DNA from: Marmoricola sp. OAE513
Lineage (GTDB): Bacteria; Actinomycetota; Actinomycetes; Propionibacteriales; Nocardioidaceae
Length of the DNA: 64,000 nucleotides
Assembly: GCF_040546585.1 (NCBI RefSeq)
Contig: NZ_JBEPOC010000001.1
Location: forward strand, 2,542,001-2,606,000
Direction of reading: 5' to 3'
Shown here: in pieces, positions 1 through 9,586 of the stretch
Layout of the letters: each line of letters opens with the position of its first letter
How positions within the stretch are numbered: position 1 is the stretch's first letter
Translations under genes and position numbers: made by a program
The notes under the pieces: model-generated
What the model saw: only the letters and a program-made list of their open reading frames with translations
The model's database searches: none
What the model was told of the DNA's origin: nothing

Positions 1-2
1 AC

Positions 3-656
3 ACGAGCACGGTCGACCTGCAGCTGCTGGTCACCGGCGTCACGTACCGGCACCCGGGTGTGCTCGGCAAGATCGTCGCGACGCTGGACAACTTGTCCGG
101 CGGGCGCGCGGTCCTCGGCCTCGGCGCCGCCTGGTACGAGGGGGAGCACCGGGCCCTGGGAGTTCCGTTCCCCAGCCTCGCCGAGCGCTTCGAGCGGCTC
201 GAGGAGACCGTGCAGATCCTCCGGCAGATGTGGTCGCCCGACGACGGCCCGTACGTCGGCACGCACTACCGCCTTGACGCCACGGTCTGCTCGCCGCAGC
301 CGGTCAGGCCGGTGCCGCTGATGATCGGCGGCTCGGGAGAGCGACGCACCCTGCGCCTGGTCGCGACGTACGCCGACGCCTGCAACCTGTTCGCGAACGA
401 CGACCTCGGTCCGGCAGCGATCGAGGCGAAGCTCGCCGTCCTGCGCCGGCACTGCGCGGAGGTCGGGCGGGACTACGACGCGATCGCGAAGACGCTGCTG
501 TGGACCGGCGACTGCGACCCGACCGGCTTCGCCGAGCGGATGAAGCCGTACGCCGACCTCGGCGTCACCGAGGTGCACGTGATGCACCTCGGCACCGAGC
601 CGCTCGGGCTGGTGCGCGCGCTGGCACCCCAGGTCGAGGTGCTGCAGCAGCTCTGA
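3..656 (+). CDS. LLM-class (F420-dependent type) oxidoreductase, 5' truncated
   Basis: The frame is open to the left edge, so the N-terminus lies outside the window; 217 codons remain before TGA. The remnant is the C-terminal part of a luciferase-like TIM barrel. It has the family's TLDNLSGGRAVLGLGAAWYE segment (HPGVLGK just before it), then a helix with ETVQILRQMW, then PVPLMIGGSGERRTLRLVA, the usual cofactor-phosphate region. Such enzymes transfer hydride from F420H2 or FMNH2 in the cytoplasm; the substrate cannot be read. It ends 3 nt from the convergent acyl-CoA synthetase. F420 rather than FMN is inferred from the subfamily look, not from a diagnostic residue. Confidence 0.85.
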   Translation, partial: TSTVDLQLLVTGVTYRHPGVLGKIVATLDNLSGGRAVLGLGAAWYEGEHRALGVPFPSLAERFERLEETVQILRQMWSPDDGPYVGTHYRLDATVCSPQPVRPVPLMIGGSGERRTLRLVATYADACNLFANDDLGPAAIEAKLAVLRRHCAEVGRDYDAIAKTLLWTGDCDPTGFAERMKPYADLGVTEVHVMHLGTEPLGLVRALAPQVEVLQQL

Positions 657-659
657 GGC

Positions 660-2270
660 TCAGAGGTTGGCGAGCTCCCGCTTGAGCACCTTGCCGGTGG
701 GGTTCCGGGGCAGCTCGTCGAGGAACACCACGTCGCGCGGGGACTTGTAGCGCGCCAGGTTGTCCTTGACGAAGTCCTGCACCGCAGTGGCCTCCAGCGA
801 CTCGCCCGGCTTGAGCACCACGAAGGCGCGCAGCCGCTGGCCGAAGGCCTCGTCCTCGGCACCGAGGACCGCGGCGTCCGCGATCGCCGGGTGCGTGACG
901 AGCAGCTCCTCGACCTCGCGCGGGAAGACGTTCTCACCGCCGGAGATGATCATCTCGTCGTCGCGGCCGTCGATGTAGAGCCGGCCGGCGGAGTCGAAGT
1001 GCCCCACGTCGCCGCTGGACATCATCCCGCCGATGATCTCCTTGCCGCCGCCGCCGGTGTAGCCCTCGAACGGCGCGGTGGTGCCGACGAAGATCCGGCC
1101 GGTCTCGCCCCGAGGGACCTCGTTCCCCTTGTCGTCGAGGATCTTGATCCGCACGCCCAGGCACGGCTTGCCGACCGACGTCGGGAAGTCACGGACGTCG
1201 TCGGGGGTCGCCAGGGTCGCGACCGAGACCTCGGTCGACCCGTACAGGTTGTAGATCACGTCGCCGATCAGCTCGGAGACCTGCTTGGACACGGCGGCCG
1301 GCAGCTGGGAACCGGCGGTGAAGGCGCAGCGCAGCGAGCTGGTGTCGTACTCGGCCAGTGCCTCGGGGCCCAGTTCGACCATCCGCTGCAGCATGATCGG
1401 GACGACGCAGATGGTGGCCGCCTGGTGCTCGCTGATGTCGGTGAGCATCTGCCGGGCGTCGAACTTGGTGCGCAGCACCAGCTTGTTGCCGACCGAGATC
1501 GCGAGCAGCGCCAGCAGCAGCCCCGTGCCGTGGAACAGGGGCGGGCCCATCACGGTGGCCTCGCCGGAACGCATCGGCATCCGGTCGAGCACCCCACCAG
1601 GGATGGCGAATCCCTTCGGGTCGGGGCGAGGAGCACCCTTCGGCGTACCGGTGGTGCCGCTGGTCAGCAGTACGATCCGGCCGGGCTTGGCCGGCGGAGT
1701 CGGGAGGGCCGGGTCGCCGGTGGCGATCAGCCGGTCGAGGTCGTCGGTGCTGGCGCCGGAGACGTCGACGGAGAACTTGCCGAACCGCGGGGCGACGTCA
1801 CCGAGGATCGATTCGAATTCGGCGTCGTGGACGAGCAGGTCGACGCCCTCGCGCTCGCACACCTCGGTCGCCTGCCGCGCCGAGAAGGAGGTGTTCAGCC
1901 ACAGGCTGCGCAGCCCCGCGCGGGACGCGGCGAACCCGACGACCAGGGGAGCGCGGTGGTTGCGGCAGAGCATGGCGATGCCGTCGCCGGGCTTGAGGCC
2001 GAGCCCGAGCAGGGCGTGGGCGAGCCGGTTGATCATCTCGTCGAACTCGGCGTAGGTGATCTCGCCGCGCTCGTCGGCGATCGCCGGGGACTCGGGGTGC
2101 CGGATCGCTGCGAGGTGCACCGAGGCGCCGAACGGTCCGAAGGCACTGAGGGTCTTGAGGATCTCGACGGTCTTCCGGGGCCCGGCGCCGCCGATCGCTC
2201 CCGCCCGCATCAGCGCGAGCAGGGCACGCGACTCGATTCCGGCACGGTCGATCAGCTGCATCGGGTTCAT
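660..2270 (-). CDS. Long-chain acyl-CoA synthetase (AMP-binding family)
   Basis: This 536-residue ANL-superfamily ligase activates a carboxylic acid to acyl-AMP and then acyl-CoA. The AMP-binding P-loop TSGTTGTPKG lies at residues 203-212, the YGSTEV motif near 345, the SGDVGHFD hinge near 425 and the catalytic lysine in NPTGKVLKREL close to the C-terminus. An ATG at 2270 is chosen over an upstream in-frame start because GAGGAG sits a few bases before it. The N-terminus (MNPMQLIDRAG) resembles the mycobacterial FadD2/FadD12 group. The acid substrate is unknown. The gene may work with the oxidoreductase facing it, but nothing in the sequence proves a shared pathway. Confidence 0.9.
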   Translation of the reverse strand: MNPMQLIDRAGIESRALLALMRAGAIGGAGPRKTVEILKTLSAFGPFGASVHLAAIRHPESPAIADERGEITYAEFDEMINRLAHALLGLGLKPGDGIAMLCRNHRAPLVVGFAASRAGLRSLWLNTSFSARQATEVCEREGVDLLVHDAEFESILGDVAPRFGKFSVDVSGASTDDLDRLIATGDPALPTPPAKPGRIVLLTSGTTGTPKGAPRPDPKGFAIPGGVLDRMPMRSGEATVMGPPLFHGTGLLLALLAISVGNKLVLRTKFDARQMLTDISEHQAATICVVPIMLQRMVELGPEALAEYDTSSLRCAFTAGSQLPAAVSKQVSELIGDVIYNLYGSTEVSVATLATPDDVRDFPTSVGKPCLGVRIKILDDKGNEVPRGETGRIFVGTTAPFEGYTGGGGKEIIGGMMSSGDVGHFDSAGRLYIDGRDDEMIISGGENVFPREVEELLVTHPAIADAAVLGAEDEAFGQRLRAFVVLKPGESLEATAVQDFVKDNLARYKSPRDVVFLDELPRNPTGKVLKRELANL

Positions 2271-2444
2271 GGGTCTCCTCGTCGGGTCCTGGAACGGGAC
2301 TACGTGCGTGCAGGGACGCCGAGCCCCCGTTCGACAGGGCAATCATGCTCGGACCGGGACGAAGGTCAAGGGACACCCGCATCGCGGACAGCGAAAACCG
2401 GCTGTCTGCCCGTGATCACCCGTCGTGTTCCGGGTTCCCCCAGT

Positions 2445-2537
2445 GTGATCACTCGAACCGGGCCGAACAGGCTGCTCGTCCTGACCACCTACGCCGCCCT
2501 CGTCGTCGCGGTGCTGGTCCTCGCCGCGCTCCGCTGA
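2445..2537 (+). CDS. Possible 30-residue single-pass membrane peptide
   Basis: In the 323-nt gap between the acyl-CoA synthetase and the ferritin operon, a GTG opens a 30-codon frame. It has a basic N-terminus (ITRTGPNR) followed by about 18 hydrophobic residues ending LVLAALR. That layout is typical of small single-pass proteins. No ribosome binding site is visible and I do not recognise a family. It ends 18 nt before the IdeR-like box. In GC-rich DNA a short hydrophobic frame can arise by chance, so this is a weak call. Confidence 0.25.
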   Translation: MITRTGPNRLLVLTTYAALVVAVLVLAALR

Positions 2538-2554
2538 GTGACTCGTGTCTCAAC

Positions 2555-2573
2555 TCAGGTAAGGCAACCCTTC
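2555..2573 (+). promoter_or_regulatory. IdeR/DtxR-like iron box with overlapping promoter
   Basis: The 19-mer TCAGGTAAGGCAACCCTTC matches 13 of 19 positions of the IdeR/DtxR consensus TTAGGTTAGGCTAACCTAA, including the AGG-n-AGGC core. A -10-like TACGCT follows at 2582-2587, exactly 6 nt before the GTG of the next gene, so the box covers the -35 position. With ferritin as the second gene, iron control is the natural reading, though the match is imperfect. Confidence 0.55.
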
Positions 2574-2593
2574 CTCGGTGCTACGCTGGAAGC

Positions 2594-2869
2594 GTGGGCA
2601 AGGCGCTGAAGCTTCCGAAGACGAAGTGTTGCGTGGCGAAGACACGCTGCAACCGTTGCCCCATCCGCATGCTCAAGGAGGGCGACCTGCCGTCCGGATA
2701 CGGTGTGCACAGGCGAAACCTCGTCCGGGTTGATCCCGAGGGTCGGCCGCTGACCAAGAAGTCCGCCAAGAAGGCACGCCCCAAGGTCAAGGTCACCAAG
2801 AAGATCACCAAGTCCGAGCTCGCCTCCGCCGTGAAGAACCAGAAGAAGTCAGGCAAGAAAGCTGCCTGA
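2594..2869 (+). CDS. Small cysteine-motif protein with lysine-rich tail, upstream of ferritin
   Basis: This 91-residue protein starts at a GTG 6 nt after a TACGCT -10 element, so a leaderless transcript is likely. The first 25 residues hold a KCC-x5-CNRCP cysteine cluster that could bind metal. The last 45 residues are dominated by Lys and Ala (KKSAKKARPKVKVTKK and similar), like the histone-like tails of actinobacterial nucleoid proteins. Small proteins with this CC...CxxCP arrangement occur in other actinobacteria as uncharacterised families, to my recollection. Ferritin follows 21 nt later with its own AGGAGGA, so the two form an operon. A role in iron handling or DNA binding is inference from context and composition. 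Confidence 0.75.
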   Translation: MGKALKLPKTKCCVAKTRCNRCPIRMLKEGDLPSGYGVHRRNLVRVDPEGRPLTKKSAKKARPKVKVTKKITKSELASAVKNQKKSGKKAA

Positions 2870-2890
2870 TCCCACCAGGAGGACCAGGCA

Positions 2891-3415
2891 GTGACTGCAC
2901 CCCGCTTCGCCGAACAGCTCAACGAGCAGATCGGTAACGAGTTCGCCGCCCACCAGCAGTACGTCGCCTGCGCGATCCACTACGACGCGCTGACCATGCC
3001 GCAGATGGCGGCGTTCTTCTACGGTCAGGCGCTCGAGGAGCGCGACCACGCGATGATGATGGTCCAGTTCCTCCTGGACACCGACTGCGCCGTGAGGATC
3101 CCGGGCGTCGAGGCGCCGAAGACCGACTTCTCCTCGATCGTCGAGCCGGTCGAGCTCGCGCTCGCCCAGGAGAAGCGGGTCTCCGAGCAGATCTTCGCGC
3201 TCACCCGCACCGCGCGCGAGGAGAACGACTTCGCCGCCGAGCAGTTCACGCAGTGGTTCATCAAGGAGCAGGTCGAGGAGGTCGCGACCATGAACGACCT
3301 GCTCACCGTCGTGACCCGTGCGAAGGACGACGTCAACGCGATCGAGGAGTACATGCGTCGCGAGCAGGGTGGCGAAGGCGCCGACCCGACCGCGCCGCCG
3401 GTCGCCGGCGCCTGA
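2891..3415 (+). CDS. Ferritin (iron-storage ferroxidase)
   Basis: A 174-residue non-heme ferritin of the BfrB type, which oxidises Fe(II) and stores it in a 24-subunit shell. The first helix holds the ferroxidase Glu17 (EQIGNEFAAHQQY). The second has ALEERDHAMMM with Glu50 and His53. Later helices carry the EQVEEVATMNDL segment. Length fits the family, with a short Pro/Ala tail after about residue 160. GTG at 2891 is preceded by AGGAGGA at 2877-2883. It is co-transcribed with the small Cys/Lys protein behind the IdeR-like box, suggesting iron-dependent expression. Confidence 0.93.
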   Translation: MTAPRFAEQLNEQIGNEFAAHQQYVACAIHYDALTMPQMAAFFYGQALEERDHAMMMVQFLLDTDCAVRIPGVEAPKTDFSSIVEPVELALAQEKRVSEQIFALTRTAREENDFAAEQFTQWFIKEQVEEVATMNDLLTVVTRAKDDVNAIEEYMRREQGGEGADPTAPPVAGA

Positions 3416-3418
3416 ACG

Positions 3419-3799
3419 GTGCCCTGGAGCCCGTCCTTCGAGGGCGCCGTCCCTGATCCGCGGCTCGACCCGTACCGAGGACGTGCCGCTCGGCTCAGCC
3501 GTGACGGCGTTGCCTCCGGCCACGTCCTGGTCGAGACCGACTACCTGGCCGATCGGCTCAGCGGGTGGCTGTGGTGGCGACGCTGGCAGGACCCGACCGA
3601 GTTCCCCGTGGTGATGACGAAGCTCGACGACGGCAGCTTCGACAGCGACGACTGGGTCCGCCCCGAACGGATCGACGCGCTGCTCGCGACCTGGGCTGCC
3701 GGGCGCGACGAGGTGCAGGGGACGACGTACGAGATCACCTGGCTCGACCAGCAGGAGTCAGACCGGGTGCACCACGAGGTGTTCGGGCACCAGCACTAG
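3419..3799 (+). CDS. Hypothetical protein, Trp-rich, next to ferritin
   Basis: A 126-residue protein of unknown function beginning at a GTG 3 nt after the ferritin stop, so probably co-translated with it. It is soluble, with no signal peptide or membrane segment. It has an unusual density of tryptophan around residues 49-60 (GWLWWRRWQDP) and many acidic residues. I recognise no family. Its stop overlaps the convergent pmt stop by 4 nt. Confidence 0.6.
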   Translation: MPWSPSFEGAVPDPRLDPYRGRAARLSRDGVASGHVLVETDYLADRLSGWLWWRRWQDPTEFPVVMTKLDDGSFDSDDWVRPERIDALLATWAAGRDEVQGTTYEITWLDQQESDRVHHEVFGHQH

Positions 3800-5490
3800 A
3801 TCCAGCGTCGGAACCAGATCCGCTGGAGCCACTCGCTCTGGGTGAGCAGGCCGTCGGTGTAGATGGGCCAGAACCACGCGAAGTTGAGAATCACCAGGAC
3901 GACGACGCTGCCCGCGGCGATCGCGCCCACCTTGCGCCGCACCGCGCTGGCATCGGCGCGGCCGAGCATCTCGCCGAGCAGCATCACGGCGCCCAGGATC
4001 ATGAACGGCTCCATGTTGATCGCGTAGAAGCTGAAGATCGGACGGTCGTCGAACCGCAGCCACGGCAGCCAGGTCACCAGGGCACCCACCACGACGACCC
4101 CGTAGCGCCAGTCGCGCTTGCCGATCCACGCGATCGCGGAGAAGACCAGCGCGACGCAGGAGAACCACCACAGCGCCGGGGTGCCGAGCAGGATCACCTG
4201 ACGCAGGCAGGTCTCGCCGCCGGTGGCGTTGCAGCCCTGGCTCCCGGCGGCGATGTCGAGGTCCGCCTCCACCCCGACGGGCCGGCCGAGCAGCGGCCAG
4301 CCCAAGGGGTTGGACTGGTAGACGTGGTGAGCCGTGTTGAGGCCCTTCGTGTGGAACTGCCAGACGTCCTGGTGGTAGTGCCACAGCGATCGCAGCGACT
4401 GGACGAGCTCGGGGAAGAACCCGTGGGCGTCGTGCTTGAGGTAGCTGCCCCAGTAGGGGCCGTAGGCGTTGTTCGACAGGTGCTTCTCGTAGACGTCGGC
4501 GTGGATCAGCCACCCGGTCCACGAGGCGAGGTACACGACGACCGGCAGCAGCACGACGTACCCGACGGCCGGCAGCGCGTCGACGACGGCGGCCTTGACG
4601 AGGGGCCGCTTGATGCCGAACGAGCGTCGTGCCCCCGAGCTCCAGAACCAGAACAGCAGCCCGAACGCCGCCAACGGGTAGATCGAGGACCACTTGGTCC
4701 CCAGCGCGAGGCCCCACCAGGCGCCGGTGGCCAACAGCCAGGGGCGCCAGAAGAAGCGCGGGCCCCAGTCCGCGAGGTTCCCGCCGCGCTTCTCGGCCTC
4801 TCGAGCCAGTCTGGCGCGGAACCAGTCCCGGTCGGCGACCAGGCAGGATACGGCGCACAGCACGAAGAACGCCTGGAAGATGTCGAGCAGCGCCAGCCGG
4901 GAGAGCACGAACTGGAGTCCGTCGAAGGTCATCAGGATGCCGGCGACCAGACCGAGCATCGTGGACCCGGTGACGCGGCGGGTGAGCCGGATCATCACCA
5001 GCACCATGAGCGAGCCGATGATCGCGGGAGCCAGGCGCCAGCCGCACGGCGTCATCCCGGCGATCGCCTCGGAGAGACCGATCAGCCACTTGCCGACCTC
5101 CGGGTGCACGATCATCGACGGGTCGCCGGTCCAGAGCCCGTCGACGTTCCCGGCGATGATCTTGGAGTCCGCGTTGTCCACGTAGGTGGACACGTAGCCG
5201 TTGTGGACCAGCGACCAGGCGTCCTTGGCGTAGTAGGTCTCGTCGAAGAGGAACTTCTTCGGGTCGTCCAGCTTCCACAGCCGCAGGAACGCCGCGATCA
5301 GGGTGACGCCGAAGGTGGCCGCCCAGGAGATCACGGGATCGACGTCGAAGGCCCGCGGTCGGGCCCGCTCGACGGCGGTCGGGACCGCGTCGTCGACGGC
5401 GTTGCGCGACAGCGTGGCGACCGCGGGCGCGCCCGGGCCCGGCGACGCGTCGTCCGGTTCGGTCGCGACCGGCTCCTCCTCCGAAGGCAC
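3796..5490 (-). CDS. pmt: Dolichyl/polyprenyl-phosphate-mannose--protein mannosyltransferase
   Basis: A 564-residue GT39-family polytopic enzyme that transfers mannose from polyprenyl-phosphate-mannose to Ser/Thr of secreted proteins at the membrane. After a cytoplasmic Pro/Asp-rich tail the first membrane segment (VTLIAAFLRLWKL) leads to the catalytic loop LFDETYYAKDAW with its Asp-Glu pair. About ten further hydrophobic segments follow. GTG at 5490 is preceded on its strand by TAGGGT and a 6-nt gap, a leaderless signature. The pmt gene beside rsmI in divergent orientation is the common actinobacterial arrangement. Confidence 0.93.
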   Translation of the reverse strand: MPSEEEPVATEPDDASPGPGAPAVATLSRNAVDDAVPTAVERARPRAFDVDPVISWAATFGVTLIAAFLRLWKLDDPKKFLFDETYYAKDAWSLVHNGYVSTYVDNADSKIIAGNVDGLWTGDPSMIVHPEVGKWLIGLSEAIAGMTPCGWRLAPAIIGSLMVLVMIRLTRRVTGSTMLGLVAGILMTFDGLQFVLSRLALLDIFQAFFVLCAVSCLVADRDWFRARLAREAEKRGGNLADWGPRFFWRPWLLATGAWWGLALGTKWSSIYPLAAFGLLFWFWSSGARRSFGIKRPLVKAAVVDALPAVGYVVLLPVVVYLASWTGWLIHADVYEKHLSNNAYGPYWGSYLKHDAHGFFPELVQSLRSLWHYHQDVWQFHTKGLNTAHHVYQSNPLGWPLLGRPVGVEADLDIAAGSQGCNATGGETCLRQVILLGTPALWWFSCVALVFSAIAWIGKRDWRYGVVVVGALVTWLPWLRFDDRPIFSFYAINMEPFMILGAVMLLGEMLGRADASAVRRKVGAIAAGSVVVLVILNFAWFWPIYTDGLLTQSEWLQRIWFRRWI

Positions 5491-5496
5491 GGCGCC

Positions 5497-5521
5497 ACCC
5501 TACGGGTGCGCCTGACATGAT
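5497..5521. promoter_or_regulatory. Divergent leaderless promoters of pmt and rsmI
   Basis: In a 37-nt gap two -10-like hexamers point outward. TAGGGT (reverse strand, 5497-5502) ends 6 nt before the pmt GTG. CATGAT (5516-5521) ends 6 nt before the rsmI ATG. Neither gene has a Shine-Dalgarno sequence. The -35 region of each promoter must overlap the other gene's promoter. Confidence 0.6.
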
Positions 5522-5527
5522 CGGCGC

Positions 5528-6388
5528 ATGACGTCGAGCGCCGGGACAGCCGCAGGGGTCCTGGTCCTGGCCGGGACGCCGATCGGCCGGGTCGAGGACG
5601 CTCCGCCGCGACTGGCCCGCGAGCTCGCCGAGGCCGACGTGATCGCGGCCGAGGACACCCGTCGGCTCAAGCGTCTGACCACCGACCTCGGAATCGAGCC
5701 CACCGGCCGGGTGCTGTCCTACTTCGAGGGCAACGAGGAGGCCCGGACGCCGTACCTGGTCGAGCTCCTGGAGGCCGGCAACCGAGTGGTGCTGGTCACC
5801 GATGCCGGGATGCCGAGCGTCTCGGACCCCGGGTACCGGCTCGTCGCGGCAGCGGTCGAGGCTGACATCGAGATCACCTCGGTCCCCGGTCCGTCCGCCG
5901 TCCTGACCGCGCTCGCCGTCAGCGGCCTGCCGGTCGACAGGTTCTGCTTCGAGGGCTTCCTGCCGCGCAAGGCCGGCGAGCGGTCCCGCCGCCTCGCCGA
6001 CCTGGCAGACGAGCAGCGCACGATGGTCTTCTTCGAGGCCCCGCACCGCACCGAGGCGGCCTTGGCCGCGATGGCCGACGCGTTCGGCGCCGACCGGAGC
6101 GCGGCCCTTTGCCGCGAGCTGACCAAGACGCACGAGGAGGTCGTCCGCGACGGCCTCGGTGCTCTCGCCGCCTGGGCTGCCGATGGTGTCCGCGGCGAGG
6201 TGACCATCGTGGTCTCCGGAGCCCCGGAGGCCGGACCGGTCGACGACCCGGCGACACTGGTCGCCTGGGTAGCAGACCAAGAGGCGCGCGGGGTCTCCCG
6301 CAAGGACGCGATCGCCGATGTGGCCAGGCGCGCCGGGGTTCCCAAGCGCGAGGTCTACGACCTGGTCCACAAGAAGGGAGCCGTCTAG
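5528..6388 (+). CDS. rsmI: 16S rRNA (cytidine(1402)-2'-O)-methyltransferase
   Basis: A 286-residue SAM-dependent tetrapyrrole-methylase-fold enzyme that 2'-O-methylates C1402 in the 30S decoding centre. Diagnostic segments are the N-terminal [21 protein letters not shown] near residue 42, [14 protein letters not shown] near 97 and [17 protein letters not shown] near 120. The C-terminus ([17 protein letters not shown]) is the usual small helical tail. It starts at an ATG 6 nt after CATGAT and overlaps the tatD GTG by one base (TAGTG), so the two are translationally coupled. Confidence 0.96.
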   Translation: MTSSAGTAAGVLVLAGTPIGRVEDAPPRLARELAEADVIAAEDTRRLKRLTTDLGIEPTGRVLSYFEGNEEARTPYLVELLEAGNRVVLVTDAGMPSVSDPGYRLVAAAVEADIEITSVPGPSAVLTALAVSGLPVDRFCFEGFLPRKAGERSRRLADLADEQRTMVFFEAPHRTEAALAAMADAFGADRSAALCRELTKTHEEVVRDGLGALAAWAADGVRGEVTIVVSGAPEAGPVDDPATLVAWVADQEARGVSRKDAIADVARRAGVPKREVYDLVHKKGAV

Positions 6389-7257
6389 TGGCGCGCACCG
6401 CCCAGCGTTCCGGTGAGCGACCCGAGGCTCCCGAGCCGCTGCCGCACCCCGTCGTCGACAACCACTGCCACCTCGACATCGGGGCGCACGACGGTCCCGG
6501 TGAGCCAATTCTGGTCGCCGAGGCGCTCGCCCGCTCGGCGGCCGTCGGCGTCCCGAGGATCGTGCAGATCGGTTGCGACCTGCCCGGCGCCCGCTGGGCC
6601 GTCGAGACCGCCAACTCCCACGCGGCGATCGTTGCCGGGGTCGCGCTGCACCCCAACGAGGCGCCGCGCCTGGACGCCGAGGGTCGTCTCGACGAGGCCC
6701 TCGCTGAGATCGCCGACCTCGCCACCGATGCGCGGGTGAGGGCGGTCGGGGAGACCGGCCTGGACACGTTCCGCACGGGGCCCGAGGGGCAGGCAGCGCA
6801 GGTGCGCTCGTTCCGCCGGCACATCGAGCTGGCCGGCGAGCTCGGTAAGACCCTGGTGATCCACGACCGTGACGCCCATGACGAGGTGCTCGCCGTGCTC
6901 GACGAGGTCGGGGCCCCGCACCGCTGGGTGATGCACTGCTTCTCGGGCGACGCGGCGTTCGCCGCTGCCTGTCTCGAGCGGGGCGCCTACCTGTCGTTCG
7001 CCGGCACGGTGACCTTCAAGAACGCCGAGCCGTTGCGCGAGGCGCTCCGGATGGCACCGCTCGACCGGATCCTCGTGGAGACCGACGCACCGTTCCTGAC
7101 ACCCGAGCCGTGGCGCGGTCGACCGAACGCGTCGTACCTGGTTCCGACGACGGTACGGGCGATGGCCGCCACTCGTGGCGCGGACCTCGAGGAGCTCTGC
7201 CGGGCCATCGACGCGAACACCGAGGACGCCTTCGGCGGACCCTGGAGCGCTAGTTGA
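6388..7257 (+). CDS. tatD: TatD-family metal-dependent deoxyribonuclease
   Basis: A 289-residue TIM-barrel metallohydrolase. The metal ligands are visible in order: NHCHLD near residue 27, GETGLD near 118, the His-containing VIHDRDAH near 156, HCFSGD near 183 and ETDAPFL near 232. Family members act as 3'-5' DNases or nucleases in DNA quality control. GTG at 6388 overlaps the rsmI stop. metG, often found next to tatD in actinobacteria, is not in this window. Confidence 0.93.
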   Translation: MARTAQRSGERPEAPEPLPHPVVDNHCHLDIGAHDGPGEPILVAEALARSAAVGVPRIVQIGCDLPGARWAVETANSHAAIVAGVALHPNEAPRLDAEGRLDEALAEIADLATDARVRAVGETGLDTFRTGPEGQAAQVRSFRRHIELAGELGKTLVIHDRDAHDEVLAVLDEVGAPHRWVMHCFSGDAAFAAACLERGAYLSFAGTVTFKNAEPLREALRMAPLDRILVETDAPFLTPEPWRGRPNASYLVPTTVRAMAATRGADLEELCRAIDANTEDAFGGPWSAS

Positions 7258-7264
7258 GAGTCGC

Positions 7265-7280
7265 TGTGACAACCGTCACA
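7265..7280. promoter_or_regulatory. CRP/GlxR-type palindrome upstream of rpfB
   Basis: TGTGACAACCGTCACA is a perfect match to the CRP/GlxR consensus TGTGA-N6-TCACA, with 6-bp arms and a 4-nt centre. It begins 8 nt after the tatD stop and about 245 nt before the rpfB start. cAMP-CRP control of an rpf gene is established in Mycobacterium tuberculosis (rpfA), and GlxR sites precede rpf genes in Corynebacterium, so the site fits its position. Confidence 0.65.
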
Positions 7281-8651
<1,371 letters not shown>

Positions 8652-8698
8652 CCCTGGCGATGACAGGCAAACGGCCGGTCACGGATAGCCTTCTACCC

Positions 8699-9586
8699 GT
8701 GACCGGCCGACCTGTTTCTCCGCCCACCCTCCTGGGGGCGGCGGAGATCCGGACGCTGGCCGCGGGACTCGACCTGCGCCCGACGAAGCAGAAGGGCCAG
8801 AACTTCGTCATCGACGGCAACACGGTCCGCAAGATCGTCGCCGAGTCGGGCATCACGAGCGACGACGTCGTCGTCGAGGTGGGGCCCGGCCTGGGTTCGT
8901 TGACCCTCGCGCTGCTCGCCGTCGCGCGGCGCGTCGTCGCGCTGGAGATCGATCCGCTGCTCGCCCACGCGCTGCCTGCCACGATCGCGGCGCACGCACC
9001 CGACCAGGTCGGTGCGTTCGAGGTCGTGCTGGCCGATGCGCTGCGCATCGCCGAGATCCCAGGGCCGCCGCCGACCGCGCTGGTCGCGAACCTGCCGTAC
9101 AACGTCTCCGTCCCGGTCCTGCTGCACCTCCTCGCGCTGCTGCCCTCGCTCGAGCGCGGGCTGGTGATGGTGCAGGCCGAGGTCGCCGACCGGCTCGCTG
9201 CCTCGCCGGGCTCGAAGGTCTACGGGGTCCCGTCGGTCAAGGCCGCCTGGTACGCCGACGTACGGCGTGCGGGTGCGATCGGACGCAACGTCTTCTGGCC
9301 CGCGCCCAACGTGGACTCCGGCCTGGTGGCCTGGACGCGCCGCGAGCCGCCGGCGACGACCGCCACCCGGGAGCAGGTGTTCGCCGTCGTCGACGCGGCG
9401 TTCGCCCACCGCCGCAAGGCCTTGCGGCCGTCGCTGCGCGAGCTGGCCGGTTCCGCCGAGGCGGCCGAGGCGGCGCTCGAGCGCGCAGGCATCGACCCCA
9501 TGACCCGGGGCGAGCAGCTGCGGATCGACGACTTCGTGCGGATCGCCGAGGGTCTGGACGCGTCCCGAGCGACGGAGGCCCCGTGA
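8699..9586 (+). CDS. rsmA: 16S rRNA (adenine(1518)-N6/adenine(1519)-N6)-dimethyltransferase
   Basis: A 295-residue KsgA enzyme that dimethylates two adjacent adenines in the 3' hairpin of 16S rRNA. Visible are [10 protein letters not shown] at the N-terminus, the SAM-binding [11 protein letters not shown] near residue 62, ALEIDP, the catalytic NLPYNVS near 131 and the C-terminal helical domain with [16 protein letters not shown] at 8699 is chosen because TAGCCT ends 7 nt before it; the in-frame ATG at 8660 has no ribosome binding site. Its stop overlaps the ispE GTG (GTGA). Confidence 0.95.
   Translation: MTGRPVSPPTLLGAAEIRTLAAGLDLRPTKQKGQNFVIDGNTVRKIVAESGITSDDVVVEVGPGLGSLTLALLAVARRVVALEIDPLLAHALPATIAAHAPDQVGAFEVVLADALRIAEIPGPPPTALVANLPYNVSVPVLLHLLALLPSLERGLVMVQAEVADRLAASPGSKVYGVPSVKAAWYADVRRAGAIGRNVFWPAPNVDSGLVAWTRREPPATTATREQVFAVVDAAFAHRRKALRPSLRELAGSAEAAEAALERAGIDPMTRGEQLRIDDFVRIAEGLDASRATEAP

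Noticed and set aside
891-2537. Long forward frame opposite the acyl-CoA synthetase
   Set aside because: Its composition (Asp/Val/Gly/Glu/Arg repeats) mirrors the synthetase codons; only the last 30 codons after the synthetase could be real and are listed separately with low confidence.
3758-6508. A very long reverse-strand open frame covering pmt, rsmI and part of tatD
   Set aside because: It is an Arg/Gly/Pro-rich shadow of well-supported genes, a usual artefact of high-GC DNA with few stop codons.
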